64,000 bases of DNA from Jeotgalibacillus terrae. Its GTDB lineage: Bacteria; Bacillota; Bacilli; Bacillales; Jeotgalibacillaceae. Made by a program: the position numbers and the translations under genes. Where the stretch lies: assembly GCF_016908195.1 (NCBI RefSeq), contig NZ_JAFBDK010000012.1:1-64000 (forward strand), given 5' to 3'. Below, one piece after another: positions 16,886-26,763 of the stretch. Positions within the stretch are counted from its first letter, which is position 1; every line of letters begins with the position of its first letter. The notes under the pieces are model-generated. The model saw nothing but the letters and a program-made list of their open reading frames with translations. It was not told where the DNA came from and ran no database searches.

Positions 16886-17965
16886 ATGAGACTGAGGCTT
16901 GACCTGCAGTATTTTGCAGGCGAAAAAACCGAAAAAGCCACCCCGAAAAAGAGACAGGATTCCCGGAAAAAAGGGGAAGTTGCAAAAAGCCAAGACGTGA
17001 ATACAGCTTTTATACTGTTCAGTGTATTTTTCTTTCTATTTTTTGCAGGTGGATGGTTTAAGGAGAGAATGCTGAATCTGGTTGCTGTACCACTGATGGA
17101 TTATATCAAACGCCCAGTTACACCTGATACTGCAGTAATTGTATATACGGAGATGCTTTCTGAGGTTGCATGGATTGTCCTGCCGATTATGGCAGTGGCA
17201 GCTGTTGGCGGGATTGTGGGGAACTACCTCCAGATTGGTTTTTTAATCTCAACTGATCCACTGAAACCTAAGTTGTCAAAGCTTGACCCTATTAAAGGTT
17301 TAAAAAGAATTTTCTCTGCAAGAGCACTTGTGGAGCTTGCAAAATCTGTGTTGAAAATTTCATTAGTCGGAATGACAACATTCCTTGTATTGTGGTTCAG
17401 TATTGAAGATGTACTAGAACTTTCATTACTGCCTGTTGAATCTACATTACAGGTAGCAGGCAGTCTGACTGTCCAGATGGGGCTTATTGCTTCTACACTT
17501 CTGGTAATATTAGCAATTCTTGATTACTTATATCAAAAATACGATTTTGAAAAAAATATCCGAATGTCCAAGCAGGACCTTAAAGATGAATACAAAAACA
17601 CGGAAGGTGACCCGCTGATTAAGTCGAAAATTAAACAGCGGCAAAGGGAGATGGCAATGAAACGGATGATGTCTGAAGTGCCGGACGCTGATGTTGTCAT
17701 TACAAACCCGACTCACTATGCGATTGTTTTGAAATATAAAGACGGGGAGTTTGAAGCACCGGTAGTTGTAGCAAAAGGTGTGGACTTTCTCGCTCAGAAG
17801 ATAAAAACCATAGCAAAAGAAAATGATGTAATTGCTGTTGAAAACCGCCCGCTTGCAAGAGCGCTGTATGATCAGGCGGAGATCGGAGACCCGATTCCGG
17901 AGGAGTTTTTCAAGGCTGTTGCTGAAATACTTGCTTATGTATACCGGATAAAAAACAAAGTGTAA
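16886..17965 (+). CDS. flhB: Flagellar export switch protein FlhB
   Basis: A 359-residue membrane protein that sets substrate specificity of export. The N-terminal EKTEKATPKKRQDSRKKG and four transmembrane helices are followed by a cytoplasmic domain with the autocleavage site NPTH, with cleavage expected between N274 and P275. Length is normal. It lies between fliR and flhA as usual. Confidence 0.97.
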   Translation: MRLRLDLQYFAGEKTEKATPKKRQDSRKKGEVAKSQDVNTAFILFSVFFFLFFAGGWFKERMLNLVAVPLMDYIKRPVTPDTAVIVYTEMLSEVAWIVLPIMAVAAVGGIVGNYLQIGFLISTDPLKPKLSKLDPIKGLKRIFSARALVELAKSVLKISLVGMTTFLVLWFSIEDVLELSLLPVESTLQVAGSLTVQMGLIASTLLVILAILDYLYQKYDFEKNIRMSKQDLKDEYKNTEGDPLIKSKIKQRQREMAMKRMMSEVPDADVVITNPTHYAIVLKYKDGEFEAPVVVAKGVDFLAQKIKTIAKENDVIAVENRPLARALYDQAEIGDPIPEEFFKAVAEILAYVYRIKNKV

Positions 17966-17984
17966 TGCTTGAAAGGGGACCGGC

Positions 17985-20018
17985 ATGAAAGGAAAAGATT
18001 TAGCAATACTCGCCAGTGTCATACTTATTATTGCCATGTTGGTTATCCCACTTCCATCGTGGATGCTGAGTGTTTTCATTATCATTAATATAACACTTGG
18101 TCTGATTGTTTTGCTGACCTCAATGAATATGAAAGAGCCGCTTGAATTTGCGATCTTTCCATCACTGATCCTGCTGTTAACACTGTTCAGGCTTGGTCTG
18201 AATGTGTCAACTACCCGTGCCATTCTCAGCAGAGGGGAAGCAGGAGGAGTTGTTGAAACCTTTGGTACATTCGTTACCGGTGGAAACATTTTAGTTGGTA
18301 TTGTCGTATTTATTATCTTGATTATTATCCAGTTTATCGTTATTACTAAGGGTGCTGAGCGTGTATCTGAAGTTGCGGCTCGTTTTACACTTGATGCGAT
18401 GCCGGGTAAACAGATGAGTATCGATGCAGACTTAAATGCCGGTATGATCTCAGAGGTTGAAGCGAGAGAACGCCGTGAGAAAGTAGGGCGTGAAGCAGAC
18501 TTTTATGGTGCCATGGATGGTGCCACGAAGTTCGTAAAAGGAGATGCAATTGCCGGTATTATTATTGTAATGATTAACCTCATAATGGGAATGGTAATCG
18601 GTATCGTGCAGATGGGGATGACACTAGCAGATTCAGCTAATCAGTTTTCGCTGCTGACAGTTGGTGACGGAATTGTCTCGCAAATTCCTGCCCTTTTAAT
18701 CTCAACAGCTACCGGTATTGTTGTAACGCGTGCTGCTTCTGACGGAAACCTCGGTCAGGATATCACATCACAGCTGTTCTCGTTTGGTCCAATCATGTAT
18801 GTTGCAGGTGCTACAATTGCCCTTTTAGGTATATTCACACCGATTAGTAATATTTTAACACTTCCAATTGCTCTGATTCTCGTAATAGGTGGATATACGT
18901 TATCCAAAGCGAAGAAGCTTGAAACTGAAGAGTTTACTGAAACGGAAGAAGAAACAGCAACTGATGAAATGAAGAGTCCGGAAAGCGTAGTCAGTCTGTT
19001 GAATGTAGATCAGATAGAATTTGAATTCGGCTACGGCCTGATTCCTCTTGCTGATGCCAATCAGGGAGGGGATCTGTTAGATCGAATCGTTATGATCAGA
19101 CGTCAGCTGGCACTTGAGCTTGGTCTTGTCATTCCGGTCGTCCGTATCAGAGATAATATTCAGCTTCAGCCGAATGAGTACCGTCTGAAAATTAAGGGTA
19201 ATGAAGTGGCAAAAGGAGAACTGCTGCTAGATCACTATCTGGCGATGAGTCCGGGTGATGAGGATTCTATTGAAGGAATCGATACAATCGAGCCTTCTTT
19301 CGGTTTACCTGCTAAATGGATCGATGAATCTGTGAAGGATCAGGCAGAGATGCTCGGTTACACAGTAGTTGACCCGCCGTCAGTTGTTTCAACTCATATC
19401 ACTGAGATGATTAAAGGGCATGCACATGAACTGTTAGGCCGTCAGGAAACCAAACAGCTTGTGGATCACCTGCAGGAATCCTATCCGATACTCGTAGAGG
19501 AAGTGACACCATCTCCACTAAGCGTGGGGGATGTTCAGAAAGTACTGTCAAAGCTTTTGCGTGAAAATGTATCAATCAGGAATCTGCCGATTATCTTTGA
19601 AACACTTGCGGACTACGCAAGAATGACGTCTGATACAGACGTACTTGCTGAATATGTGAGACAGTCACTTGCAAAACAGATTACAAGTCAGTTTGCGGAT
19701 CCTGGAGATACGCTGAAAGTGATCACATTGTCAGGCCGTGTTGAAAAGCTGACTGCAGATAACGTGCAGCAGACTGAGCATGGTAATTACCTGTCACTAG
19801 ATCCAAATGATTCACAGCGGATTCTTGAATCAATGGCCCAGCAGATCGAACAGCTGTCAATGACTGAGCAGACACCGATTGTACTGTGTTCACCTGCAGT
19901 CAGAATGTATATTAGACAGCTTACTGAAAGGTATTTCCCTCAAATACCAATTTTATCTTATAATGAATTAGAAGCGAATGTCGAAGTCCAAAGCGTCGGG
20001 GTGGTGAATATAGATTGA
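17985..20018 (+). CDS. flhA: Flagellar export gate protein FlhA
   Basis: A 677-residue protein that forms the nonameric export platform. Eight or so transmembrane helices occupy the first 310 residues. The FHIPEP-type signature region is around NVSTTRAILSRG and LDAMPGKQMSIDADLNAG. The large cytoplasmic domain (about 330-677) receives substrates and chaperones. AAGGGG precedes the ATG. The stop overlaps flhF. Confidence 0.98.
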   Translation: MKGKDLAILASVILIIAMLVIPLPSWMLSVFIIINITLGLIVLLTSMNMKEPLEFAIFPSLILLLTLFRLGLNVSTTRAILSRGEAGGVVETFGTFVTGGNILVGIVVFIILIIIQFIVITKGAERVSEVAARFTLDAMPGKQMSIDADLNAGMISEVEARERREKVGREADFYGAMDGATKFVKGDAIAGIIIVMINLIMGMVIGIVQMGMTLADSANQFSLLTVGDGIVSQIPALLISTATGIVVTRAASDGNLGQDITSQLFSFGPIMYVAGATIALLGIFTPISNILTLPIALILVIGGYTLSKAKKLETEEFTETEEETATDEMKSPESVVSLLNVDQIEFEFGYGLIPLADANQGGDLLDRIVMIRRQLALELGLVIPVVRIRDNIQLQPNEYRLKIKGNEVAKGELLLDHYLAMSPGDEDSIEGIDTIEPSFGLPAKWIDESVKDQAEMLGYTVVDPPSVVSTHITEMIKGHAHELLGRQETKQLVDHLQESYPILVEEVTPSPLSVGDVQKVLSKLLRENVSIRNLPIIFETLADYARMTSDTDVLAEYVRQSLAKQITSQFADPGDTLKVITLSGRVEKLTADNVQQTEHGNYLSLDPNDSQRILESMAQQIEQLSMTEQTPIVLCSPAVRMYIRQLTERYFPQIPILSYNELEANVEVQSVGVVNID

Positions 20019-21112
20019 AGATGAAAAAAGTAACGGCGCCTACAATGCCTGAAGCGATGAAAAAGATTCGTAAAGAACTAGGCAGTGATGCAGTCATTCT
20101 GAATTCCAAAGTAACCTATACAGGCGGCTTTTTAGGGCTTTTTAAAACAAAGCAGATAGAAGTAGTGGCCGGCTTGGACCAGCCTGAGCCTTCTGCGGCT
20201 ATGGAAACAGCAGCTACTGCAGAAAAAAAGGTATTAAGACCGGAAGACAAAAAGCTTGAAGAAGAAATACAGGAATTAAAAAAAATGGTCAGTGCGCTTT
20301 CTGTTAATCAGACAGGCTATCAGGAATTCCCTCAGCCTGTCAGGTCCATTCTTGAAAAGCTAAAAGATCAGGATTTTAAAGACTCCTGGCTCCTTGAAAC
20401 AGGACAGAAGATGTATGAGCAGTGGCAGGAAACGCCTAAAACAGAGCAGCTCTCAGAGTGGACTGAGGACTATATCAGAAAGTCCCTTCAGCAGCAGACT
20501 CACGCAGGCATTGATGCATCCAAAAAGTACATCAGTCTGATCGGTCCGACGGGCGTAGGTAAAACCACCACAATTGCAAAGCTTGCAGCAAAACTTGTAA
20601 TGGAAGATCAGAAGAAGATTGGTTTTATTACTTCTGATACATACAGAATTGGTGCAATTGAACAGCTGAAAACGTATGCCGAACTATTAAATGTACCGGT
20701 AGAAGTAATATACAGCCGTGATGATTTTGAAAAGGCACTAAACAGATTCAAAGATTTTGATCATGTATTAATTGATACTGCAGGAAGAAACTATCGTGAA
20801 GTGCAATATGTTGAAGACCTTGCAAAAACAATTGATTTTGAGATTGATATTCAGACATTCCTTGTCCTGTCAATGACTTCGAAATATAAAGATATGGCCG
20901 CTATTTATGAACGGTTTAATGATATTAATATTCAGGGACTGATATTTACTAAATGTGATGAAAGTGTAACAGTCGGTCCTGCTTATCATGTAATGACAGA
21001 AAGCGGTATCGGTGCTTCTTATCTGACAGACGGGCAGGCCGTACCTGAAGACATAGAAGAAGCATCCTACAGGAGAGTTAGTGAAATGATGGTTAAAGGT
21101 GTGTATAGCTGA
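20015..21112 (+). CDS. flhF: Flagellar SRP-type GTPase FlhF
   Basis: A 365-residue SRP-family GTPase that influences placement of flagella. A basic N-terminal region is followed by an NG domain with G1 GPTGVGKTTTIAKLA (about residues 178-192), TSDTYRIGAIEQL, and G3 DTAGRN. TTG at 20015 gives MKMKKVTAPTM, which aligns with B. subtilis MKIKKFTAASM and has GGGGTGGTGAA upstream; ATG 20021 is the alternative. Confidence 0.96.
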   Translation: MKMKKVTAPTMPEAMKKIRKELGSDAVILNSKVTYTGGFLGLFKTKQIEVVAGLDQPEPSAAMETAATAEKKVLRPEDKKLEEEIQELKKMVSALSVNQTGYQEFPQPVRSILEKLKDQDFKDSWLLETGQKMYEQWQETPKTEQLSEWTEDYIRKSLQQQTHAGIDASKKYISLIGPTGVGKTTTIAKLAAKLVMEDQKKIGFITSDTYRIGAIEQLKTYAELLNVPVEVIYSRDDFEKALNRFKDFDHVLIDTAGRNYREVQYVEDLAKTIDFEIDIQTFLVLSMTSKYKDMAAIYERFNDINIQGLIFTKCDESVTVGPAYHVMTESGIGASYLTDGQAVPEDIEEASYRRVSEMMVKGVYS

Positions 21113-21969
21113 TGGACCAGGCAGAAACATTGAGGCAGAAGATGCTGCATATGAGTGATCCTTCAGGAAAGACGATTGCTGTCGTCAGTGGTAAAGGTGG
21201 AGTGGGTAAATCGAATTTTTCTATTAATTTTGCTTCTGAAATTGCTGCAAAAGGAAATAAAGTATTGCTGATGGATATGGATATAGGGATGGGAAATATT
21301 CATATTCTACTAGGTAAGTCATCAGCGAGTACGATTATTCATTACCTCGAAGGCACAGGATCGATTGAAGATGTAGTCGTTCAGGTTGAAGATAATTTAT
21401 CTTATATATCCGGCGGTTCCGGCCTGAGTAAAATGGTAGAGTGGAAAGATCTTGAAATCGAACGCCTGATGAAAGGTTTTACAGAGCTTCAGAAATCCTA
21501 TGATTATCTGATTTTTGATATGGGGGCAGGGGCATCTGAGAACGGCCTTGAACTGATCATGGCAGCTGATGAAGTGATTGTCATTACAACAGGCGAACCG
21601 ACATCAATTATGGATGCCTATTCTATGATGAAATTTATCCATATGAAAGATTCTGATAAAGCATTTGCTCTTTTATGTAACCGGGTCATGAATCCTGAAG
21701 AGGGTAAGACAGCTCTTAAACGGCTGGAAGCTGCGATGAATAAGTTCTTGAATAAAAAGGTGCGGCTGCTCGGCAGTATTCCGGAAGATCCATCTGTCAG
21801 AAGGTCAGTTAACAATCAGACACCTTTTACCAAGCTTTATCCAGAGTCTCCTGCTTCAAGGACGCTTAAAAACATGACTGCAGCTTATATTGCGGAGCAG
21901 GATAGAGAAATCCATCACAGTAAAAGCCGGTTTACAGATCGACTTTCAGCTTTTTTTAGAAAAAAGTGA
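21112..21969 (+). CDS. flhG: MinD-like flagellar ATPase FlhG
   Basis: A 285-residue ParA/MinD ATPase that partners FlhF and helps assemble the C-ring in an ordered grid. The deviant Walker A SGKGGVGKSN lies near residues 26-35, and MDMDIGMGNIHILLG is the switch region. It starts at the last base of the flhF stop codon. It is named ylxH in B. subtilis. Confidence 0.95.
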   Translation: MDQAETLRQKMLHMSDPSGKTIAVVSGKGGVGKSNFSINFASEIAAKGNKVLLMDMDIGMGNIHILLGKSSASTIIHYLEGTGSIEDVVVQVEDNLSYISGGSGLSKMVEWKDLEIERLMKGFTELQKSYDYLIFDMGAGASENGLELIMAADEVIVITTGEPTSIMDAYSMMKFIHMKDSDKAFALLCNRVMNPEEGKTALKRLEAAMNKFLNKKVRLLGSIPEDPSVRRSVNNQTPFTKLYPESPASRTLKNMTAAYIAEQDREIHHSKSRFTDRLSAFFRKK

Positions 21970-21978
21970 GGTGGAAAA

Positions 21979-23058
21979 ATGGTACAGGATATCATTAAAG
22001 TATTAGTTGTAGATGATTCTGCATTTATGAGAAAGCTTGTTCAGGATTTCTTATCAGAACATGAAAAAATTGCGGTGGTCGGGACTGCAAGAAATGGTCA
22101 GGATGCTATTGCAAAAATCCGTCTTTTAAAACCGGATGTTATTACAATGGATGTTGAAATGCCGGTTATGAGCGGTTTAGAAGCATTGAAACACATAATG
22201 AAAGAGAATCCACTGCCGATTATCATGTTGTCGAGTACAACAAAGCAAGGAGCCGAAAATGCTCTTTTAGCCATGGATTACGGGGCAGTGGATTTTATAG
22301 CAAAACCTTCCGGGACTATATCACTAGATCTTCATCTGGTTAAAGATGAACTAATTGAAAAAGTTCTGTATGCTTCAAAAGCACATTTAAAAAAACCGCG
22401 TCCGTTGGAGCCATTCATAAAAAATGACGTGCAAACTAGTAAAAAAAGCCTGAAAAAGGTCGATAGTAGAATTGACAGACATTATCCGGCCGTAGTATTA
22501 ATTGGTACTTCAACCGGTGGACCAAGAGCCCTGCAGACAGTTCTTTCTCATCTGCCCGGTAATCTGAATGCGCCAGTTATTATTGTGCAGCACATGCCGC
22601 CCGGATTTACAAAATCATTAGCTCAAAGGCTTGATCAGCTTTCACAACTGAAAGTTAAGGAAGCTGAAGATGGAGATAAGCTGATCAATGGCTGCGCATA
22701 TGTTGCCCCAGGTGATTACCATTTGAATATCAATCAGCAGGGCACACATCTTTCATTGTCATTGAGTAAAGAACCGCCTCTAAGCGGGCACAGACCTTCA
22801 GTTGATTTTCTCTTCCAATCTGCTGCAAATTTAAAGGAAATAAAAAAAATTGCAGTAATTATGACTGGAATGGGTGCAGATGGGTCTAAAGGTCTGGTAC
22901 AATTAAACCACAAAGAACATATTGAGACGATTGCAGAAGCGCAGGAAACCTGTGTTGTATATGGAATGCCTAAAGCTGCTCAGGCAACGGGACTCGTTAC
23001 ATATGTGGAGCCGCTTGAAGGGATTGCAAACAGAATTGTCAAAATAGCAGAAGGGTGA
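21979..23058 (+). CDS. cheB: Chemotaxis protein-glutamate methylesterase CheB
   Basis: A 359-residue protein that removes methyl groups from, and deamidates, chemoreceptors. The receiver domain has DDSAFMRK, a phospho-acceptor Asp in TMDVEMPVM and K in IAKPSG. The catalytic domain has Ser in GTSTGGPRALQ, His in QHMPPGFTKSLAQRLD and Asp in MTGMGADGSKG. AGGTGG precedes the ATG. Confidence 0.97.
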   Translation: MVQDIIKVLVVDDSAFMRKLVQDFLSEHEKIAVVGTARNGQDAIAKIRLLKPDVITMDVEMPVMSGLEALKHIMKENPLPIIMLSSTTKQGAENALLAMDYGAVDFIAKPSGTISLDLHLVKDELIEKVLYASKAHLKKPRPLEPFIKNDVQTSKKSLKKVDSRIDRHYPAVVLIGTSTGGPRALQTVLSHLPGNLNAPVIIVQHMPPGFTKSLAQRLDQLSQLKVKEAEDGDKLINGCAYVAPGDYHLNINQQGTHLSLSLSKEPPLSGHRPSVDFLFQSAANLKEIKKIAVIMTGMGADGSKGLVQLNHKEHIETIAEAQETCVVYGMPKAAQATGLVTYVEPLEGIANRIVKIAEG

Positions 23059-23065
23059 GTCCAAC

Positions 23066-25039
23066 ATGGAAATGAACCAGTACTTAGAAGTTTTTATCGA
23101 AGAAAGTAAAGACCACTTGCAAAACTGTAATACTCAAATGCTTGAACTTGAAAAAAATCCTGGAGACATTGCAATTGTAAATGAGATTTTCAGGTCCGCA
23201 CATACGTTAAAAGGTATGTCAGCAACAATGGGATATGAAGACCTGGCAAGTCTGACTCATAATATGGAAAACGTTCTGGATGATATCAGAAACGGAAAGC
23301 TTTCAGTCACGACTGCTGTCATGGACGCCCTTTTTTCTGCAGTAGATGACCTTGAAGACATGACAGCTTCCATTGCATCCGGCGGAGATGGGAAAAAAGA
23401 CGTATCCCGCTCACTCAGCCTGCTTGAAGCGATTCAAAAAGGCGAACCGGCTCCAAAGGCTGCAGCTGCAAACAATTCCTCCATTCAATATGATGAGTTT
23501 GAAAGGACTGTTATCGAACAATCATTGGAGCAGGGATATAAAGCATATGAACTGACTGTGAAACTGAAAGATGACTGTCTATTAAAAGCTGCACGTGTAT
23601 ATATGGTATTTGAGGTGCTCGAAAAAATCGGAGAAGTCATTAAGTCTAATCCGACAGTTGATCAACTCGAAGAAGAAAACTTTGATCAGCAATTTTGTGT
23701 AACAATTGCTTCAAAAGAAGAAAAAGATTTTATTGAGAAGAGCGTTCTGAAAGTTTCAGAAGTTGAATCAGCTGAAGCGGCTGCAGTAAACCTTGAAGCT
23801 GTAGAAGAAAAACCAAAGGCAGCGCAGGAAGCTGCTGTCACACAGGAAGTTGTTGTAGAAGAGTCGTCAAAAGAAACCCAGAAACAGGCTGTTTCAAATA
23901 AAACAATCCGTGTGAATATTGACCGTCTTGATGTTCTGATGAATTTATTTGAAGAACTTGTCATTGACCGTGGTCGCCTTGAGCAGATTTCTAAAGAATT
24001 GAATCATGGAGAACTGAATGAAACCGTTGAACGGATGTCCCGGATCTCCGGAGATCTTCAGTCGATCATTCTGACAATGCGTATGGTACCGGTGGAAACA
24101 GTATTCAACCGTTTCCCGAGAATGGTGCGTCAGCTTGCACGTGACCTTAATAAACAGATCTCACTTGAAATCAGCGGTCAGGATACAGAGCTTGACCGAA
24201 CGGTTATCGACGAAATTGGTGATCCGCTTGTTCACCTGCTGAGAAATGCGCTTGATCACGGCATTGAATCTCCTGCAGCACGTAAAGAAAAAGGAAAGCC
24301 TGAGGAAGGTACAATCCAGCTTAGGGCTTATCATAGCGGAAATCACGTATTTATTGAAATTGAAGATGATGGAGCAGGCATCAGTAAAGAGAAAGTACTG
24401 AGTAAAGCGCTGTCAAGAGGGATCGTCACAGAGGAGCAGGCAAAAACGCTGACTGACTCCCAGGTATACGAACTGATTATGGCATCAGGCTTCTCTACAG
24501 CCGAGACTATTTCAGACATTTCCGGCAGAGGCGTTGGCCTGGATGTAGTAAAAACGACCATTGAATCACTCGGTGGCTCTATTACCATTCATTCCACAGA
24601 AGGACAGGGCTCGATTTTCTCAGTCCAGCTACCATTAACACTGTCAATTATTTCAGTTATGCTCGTAGAGGTTGAAGAAGAAAAGTTTGCTATTCCACTT
24701 TCATCAATCATTGAAACAGCAATTGTAAAGGATGAAGAAATTCTGCATGCGCATAACCAGCGTGTCATTGATTTCAGAGGAAAAGTGGTTCCACTTGTCT
24801 TCCTGAATGAAACATTTGATGTCAAAAAAGAAAATACTGAAGACATTCACTCAGTGATTATAGTCCGCAAAGGTGAAAAACTTGCCGGTCTGGTAGTAGA
24901 CTCATTTATCGGACAGCAGGAAGTTGTATTAAAATCTCTCGGCGATTATCTCGGAAACGTATTTGCTATTTCCGGTGCAACAATCCTTGGTGACGGTCAG
25001 GTTGCATTAATCGTAGATTGTAATGCACTGATTCAATAA
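23066..25039 (+). CDS. cheA: Chemotaxis histidine kinase CheA
   Basis: A 657-residue kinase that couples receptors to CheY and CheB. The Hpt domain has the phosphorylated H46 (RSAHTLKGMSATMG). A P2 region, an acidic Ala/Glu linker (about residues 230-275), a dimerisation domain and the ATPase domain follow (N box LLRNALDHGIE; G1 DDGAGI; G2 GRGVGLDVV). The CheW-like P5 domain is at the end. It lies 7 nt after cheB. Confidence 0.98.
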   Translation: MEMNQYLEVFIEESKDHLQNCNTQMLELEKNPGDIAIVNEIFRSAHTLKGMSATMGYEDLASLTHNMENVLDDIRNGKLSVTTAVMDALFSAVDDLEDMTASIASGGDGKKDVSRSLSLLEAIQKGEPAPKAAAANNSSIQYDEFERTVIEQSLEQGYKAYELTVKLKDDCLLKAARVYMVFEVLEKIGEVIKSNPTVDQLEEENFDQQFCVTIASKEEKDFIEKSVLKVSEVESAEAAAVNLEAVEEKPKAAQEAAVTQEVVVEESSKETQKQAVSNKTIRVNIDRLDVLMNLFEELVIDRGRLEQISKELNHGELNETVERMSRISGDLQSIILTMRMVPVETVFNRFPRMVRQLARDLNKQISLEISGQDTELDRTVIDEIGDPLVHLLRNALDHGIESPAARKEKGKPEEGTIQLRAYHSGNHVFIEIEDDGAGISKEKVLSKALSRGIVTEEQAKTLTDSQVYELIMASGFSTAETISDISGRGVGLDVVKTTIESLGGSITIHSTEGQGSIFSVQLPLTLSIISVMLVEVEEEKFAIPLSSIIETAIVKDEEILHAHNQRVIDFRGKVVPLVFLNETFDVKKENTEDIHSVIIVRKGEKLAGLVVDSFIGQQEVVLKSLGDYLGNVFAISGATILGDGQVALIVDCNALIQ

Positions 25040-25084
25040 ACGATTTTGATGAAATGAAATTCATAGCAGATAGGAGTGCAGTAA

Positions 25085-25525
25085 ATGTCAAATCAGGATC
25101 ATGATCTGAAAGTAATTGTGTTTCAGCTTGTAAATAAAGAGTATGCAGTACCAGTGCAAAACGTCCAGTCAATTGAAAAAGTAATGCATATTACGAGGGT
25201 GCCGGGTGTTCCTTCTTATGTGCGTGGTGTGGTCAATCTAAGAGGGGTCGTTACACCGATTATTGATCTCAGAAAACGCTTTTCTCTCGAAGATGGCACA
25301 GAAGATGAACATACAAGAATCATTATTGTGAATATAGGTGACATTGAAGTAGGCTTTATTGTAGATTCAGCTAATGATGTACTTGACCTCTCATCTGATT
25401 CGATTGAACCTCAGCCGAATGTTGTCGGCAGTATTGAAGCAGATTTTATTGAAGGGGTAGCAAAAATTGACCGCAGACTTCTTATTTTACTGCAACTTGA
25501 TAAAGTGCTGGAGAACGCTGCATGA
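25085..25525 (+). CDS. cheW: Chemotaxis coupling protein CheW
   Basis: A 146-residue SH3-like adaptor joining CheA to chemoreceptors. VFQLVNKEYAVPVQNVQSIE, RVPGVPSYVRGVVNLRGVV and DLRKRF are typical. TAGGAG precedes the ATG. It overlaps cheC by 4 nt (ATGA). Confidence 0.97.
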   Translation: MSNQDHDLKVIVFQLVNKEYAVPVQNVQSIEKVMHITRVPGVPSYVRGVVNLRGVVTPIIDLRKRFSLEDGTEDEHTRIIIVNIGDIEVGFIVDSANDVLDLSSDSIEPQPNVVGSIEADFIEGVAKIDRRLLILLQLDKVLENAA

Positions 25526-26151
25526 GTTATGAAGATGACATTACCGCATACCACCTGGATATATTAAGGGAAATCGGAAATATTGGTGCCGGTAATGCTG
25601 CGACTGCTCTGTCAGCATTGCTTGGTAACAAAGTTGATATGGCCGTTCCGCACGTAAAAGTCGTTTCTTTTGATGAAATGATGGATATCGCAGGTGGACC
25701 TGAAAATATTGTTGTCAGTGTATTTCTCCGGATTGAAGGTGAAATGACTGGCAGTATGTTTTTCATTCTTTCAACAACTCAGGCTGAAAGTTTTATCAGG
25801 ACACTGACGAATAATAAATCATTTAATTTTGATGACATCGGGGAATCAGAGCTTGGTCTGTCAGCTCTTCAGGAAATGGGGAATATTTTATCCGGATCTT
25901 ATCTGTCATCACTATCTGACTTTACAAACCTGAACCTTTATCCGACAGTTCCTGCTATTGCAATTGATATGGCAGGCGCGATAATCAGTTTCGGACTTGT
26001 GGAGCTTTCACAGGCAGGGGACAAAGTAATTGTAATTGATACAGAGCTTACTGATGATGGGGAAAAACGAGAAGGAGCAAATGGCCAATTTTTTCTTCTC
26101 CCGGATCCTGAATCATTTAAGATCCTGTTTCGATCTTTAGGAGTAGATTGA
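25522..26151 (+). CDS. cheC: CheY-P phosphatase CheC
   Basis: A 209-residue phosphatase of CheY-P and partner of CheD in adaptation. Both family active-site motifs are present: ILREIGNIGAGNAATALS (about residues 13-30) and ALQEMGNILSGSYLSSLS (about 115-132). It begins inside the cheW stop (ATGA overlap) and is followed by cheD after one base. Confidence 0.96.
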   Translation: MSYEDDITAYHLDILREIGNIGAGNAATALSALLGNKVDMAVPHVKVVSFDEMMDIAGGPENIVVSVFLRIEGEMTGSMFFILSTTQAESFIRTLTNNKSFNFDDIGESELGLSALQEMGNILSGSYLSSLSDFTNLNLYPTVPAIAIDMAGAIISFGLVELSQAGDKVIVIDTELTDDGEKREGANGQFFLLPDPESFKILFRSLGVD

Positions 26152-26152
26152 T

Positions 26153-26635
26153 TTGATAAAAAACATCATTAAGGTGGGGATAGCAGACTCAGGTACAGTA
26201 TCTCCACCTGATACAATCAGAACTTCAGGGCTGGGATCATGTGTCGGGGTTATTCTATATGACAGCAGAAGTCAAAAAGCAGGGCTGCTTCATGTCATGC
26301 TGCCCGATTCCTCTCTGGCAAGGTCCGGAGAAATTAATCCTGCGAAGTTTGCTGATACAGGCATTCCGCACCTGATTGAACAGCTCAACCTTCCGCCGTC
26401 ACGGTTAAAAGCGAAAATTGCCGGCGGTGCTCAGATGTTCCAGTTTGCAGGGCAAAAAGATACGATGAGAATCGGTCCCCGGAATGTGGACGCAGTTAAA
26501 GAGGCATTATCTCAATTTAAAATTAAAATCGTCAGTGAAGACACCGGTGGCAGCAGTGGACGTACCATAGAGTTTGATCCGGTCACTACCAGTCTTCATA
26601 TAAGAACAGTCAATGTCGGAGAAAAAGTGATTTAA
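26153..26635 (+). CDS. cheD: Chemoreceptor glutamine deamidase CheD
   Basis: A 160-residue deamidase of chemoreceptors whose activity is tuned by CheC. The catalytic Cys is C30 in LGSCVGVILYD and the His is H47 in LLHVMLPDS. It starts with TTG at 26153, one base after the cheC stop, so translation is probably coupled. A terminator follows. Confidence 0.95.
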   Translation: MIKNIIKVGIADSGTVSPPDTIRTSGLGSCVGVILYDSRSQKAGLLHVMLPDSSLARSGEINPAKFADTGIPHLIEQLNLPPSRLKAKIAGGAQMFQFAGQKDTMRIGPRNVDAVKEALSQFKIKIVSEDTGGSSGRTIEFDPVTTSLHIRTVNVGEKVI

Positions 26636-26639
26636 TCTG

Positions 26640-26660
26640 GAGCCTGAGTGGCTCTTTTTT
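26640..26660 (+). terminator. Intrinsic terminator after cheD
   Basis: Stem GAGCC / GGCTC (26640-26644, 26650-26654) with loop TGAGT and six Ts. A competing perfect stem, GAGTGGCT (26646-26653) with AGCCACTC (26678-26685), shares the right arm. It would limit read-through from the fla/che operon into sigD. Confidence 0.6.
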
Positions 26661-26692
26661 AATTGGGAAAACACAAAAGCCACTCCTTTTGA

Positions 26693-26714
26693 TATAATAG
26701 GAAATATATATAAT
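26693..26714 (+). promoter_or_regulatory. Tandem TATAAT boxes before sigD
   Basis: Two perfect -10 hexamers (26693-26698 and 26709-26714) lie downstream of the terminator and 50-70 nt ahead of sigD. The -35 regions are poor (best: TTTTGA at 26687-26692 with 16-nt spacing to the second box). A sigma-A promoter for sigD is likely but not proven. Confidence 0.45.
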
Positions 26715-26763
26715 CAGTCTTTATATTCAGATCCTAAAATTACAGGTCTTAAGGAGGCTTGCC

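Noticed and set aside
17528-18289. 253-residue minus-strand frame across flhB and flhA
   Set aside because: Both sense genes are intact and conserved; the antisense frame shows no recognisable domain.
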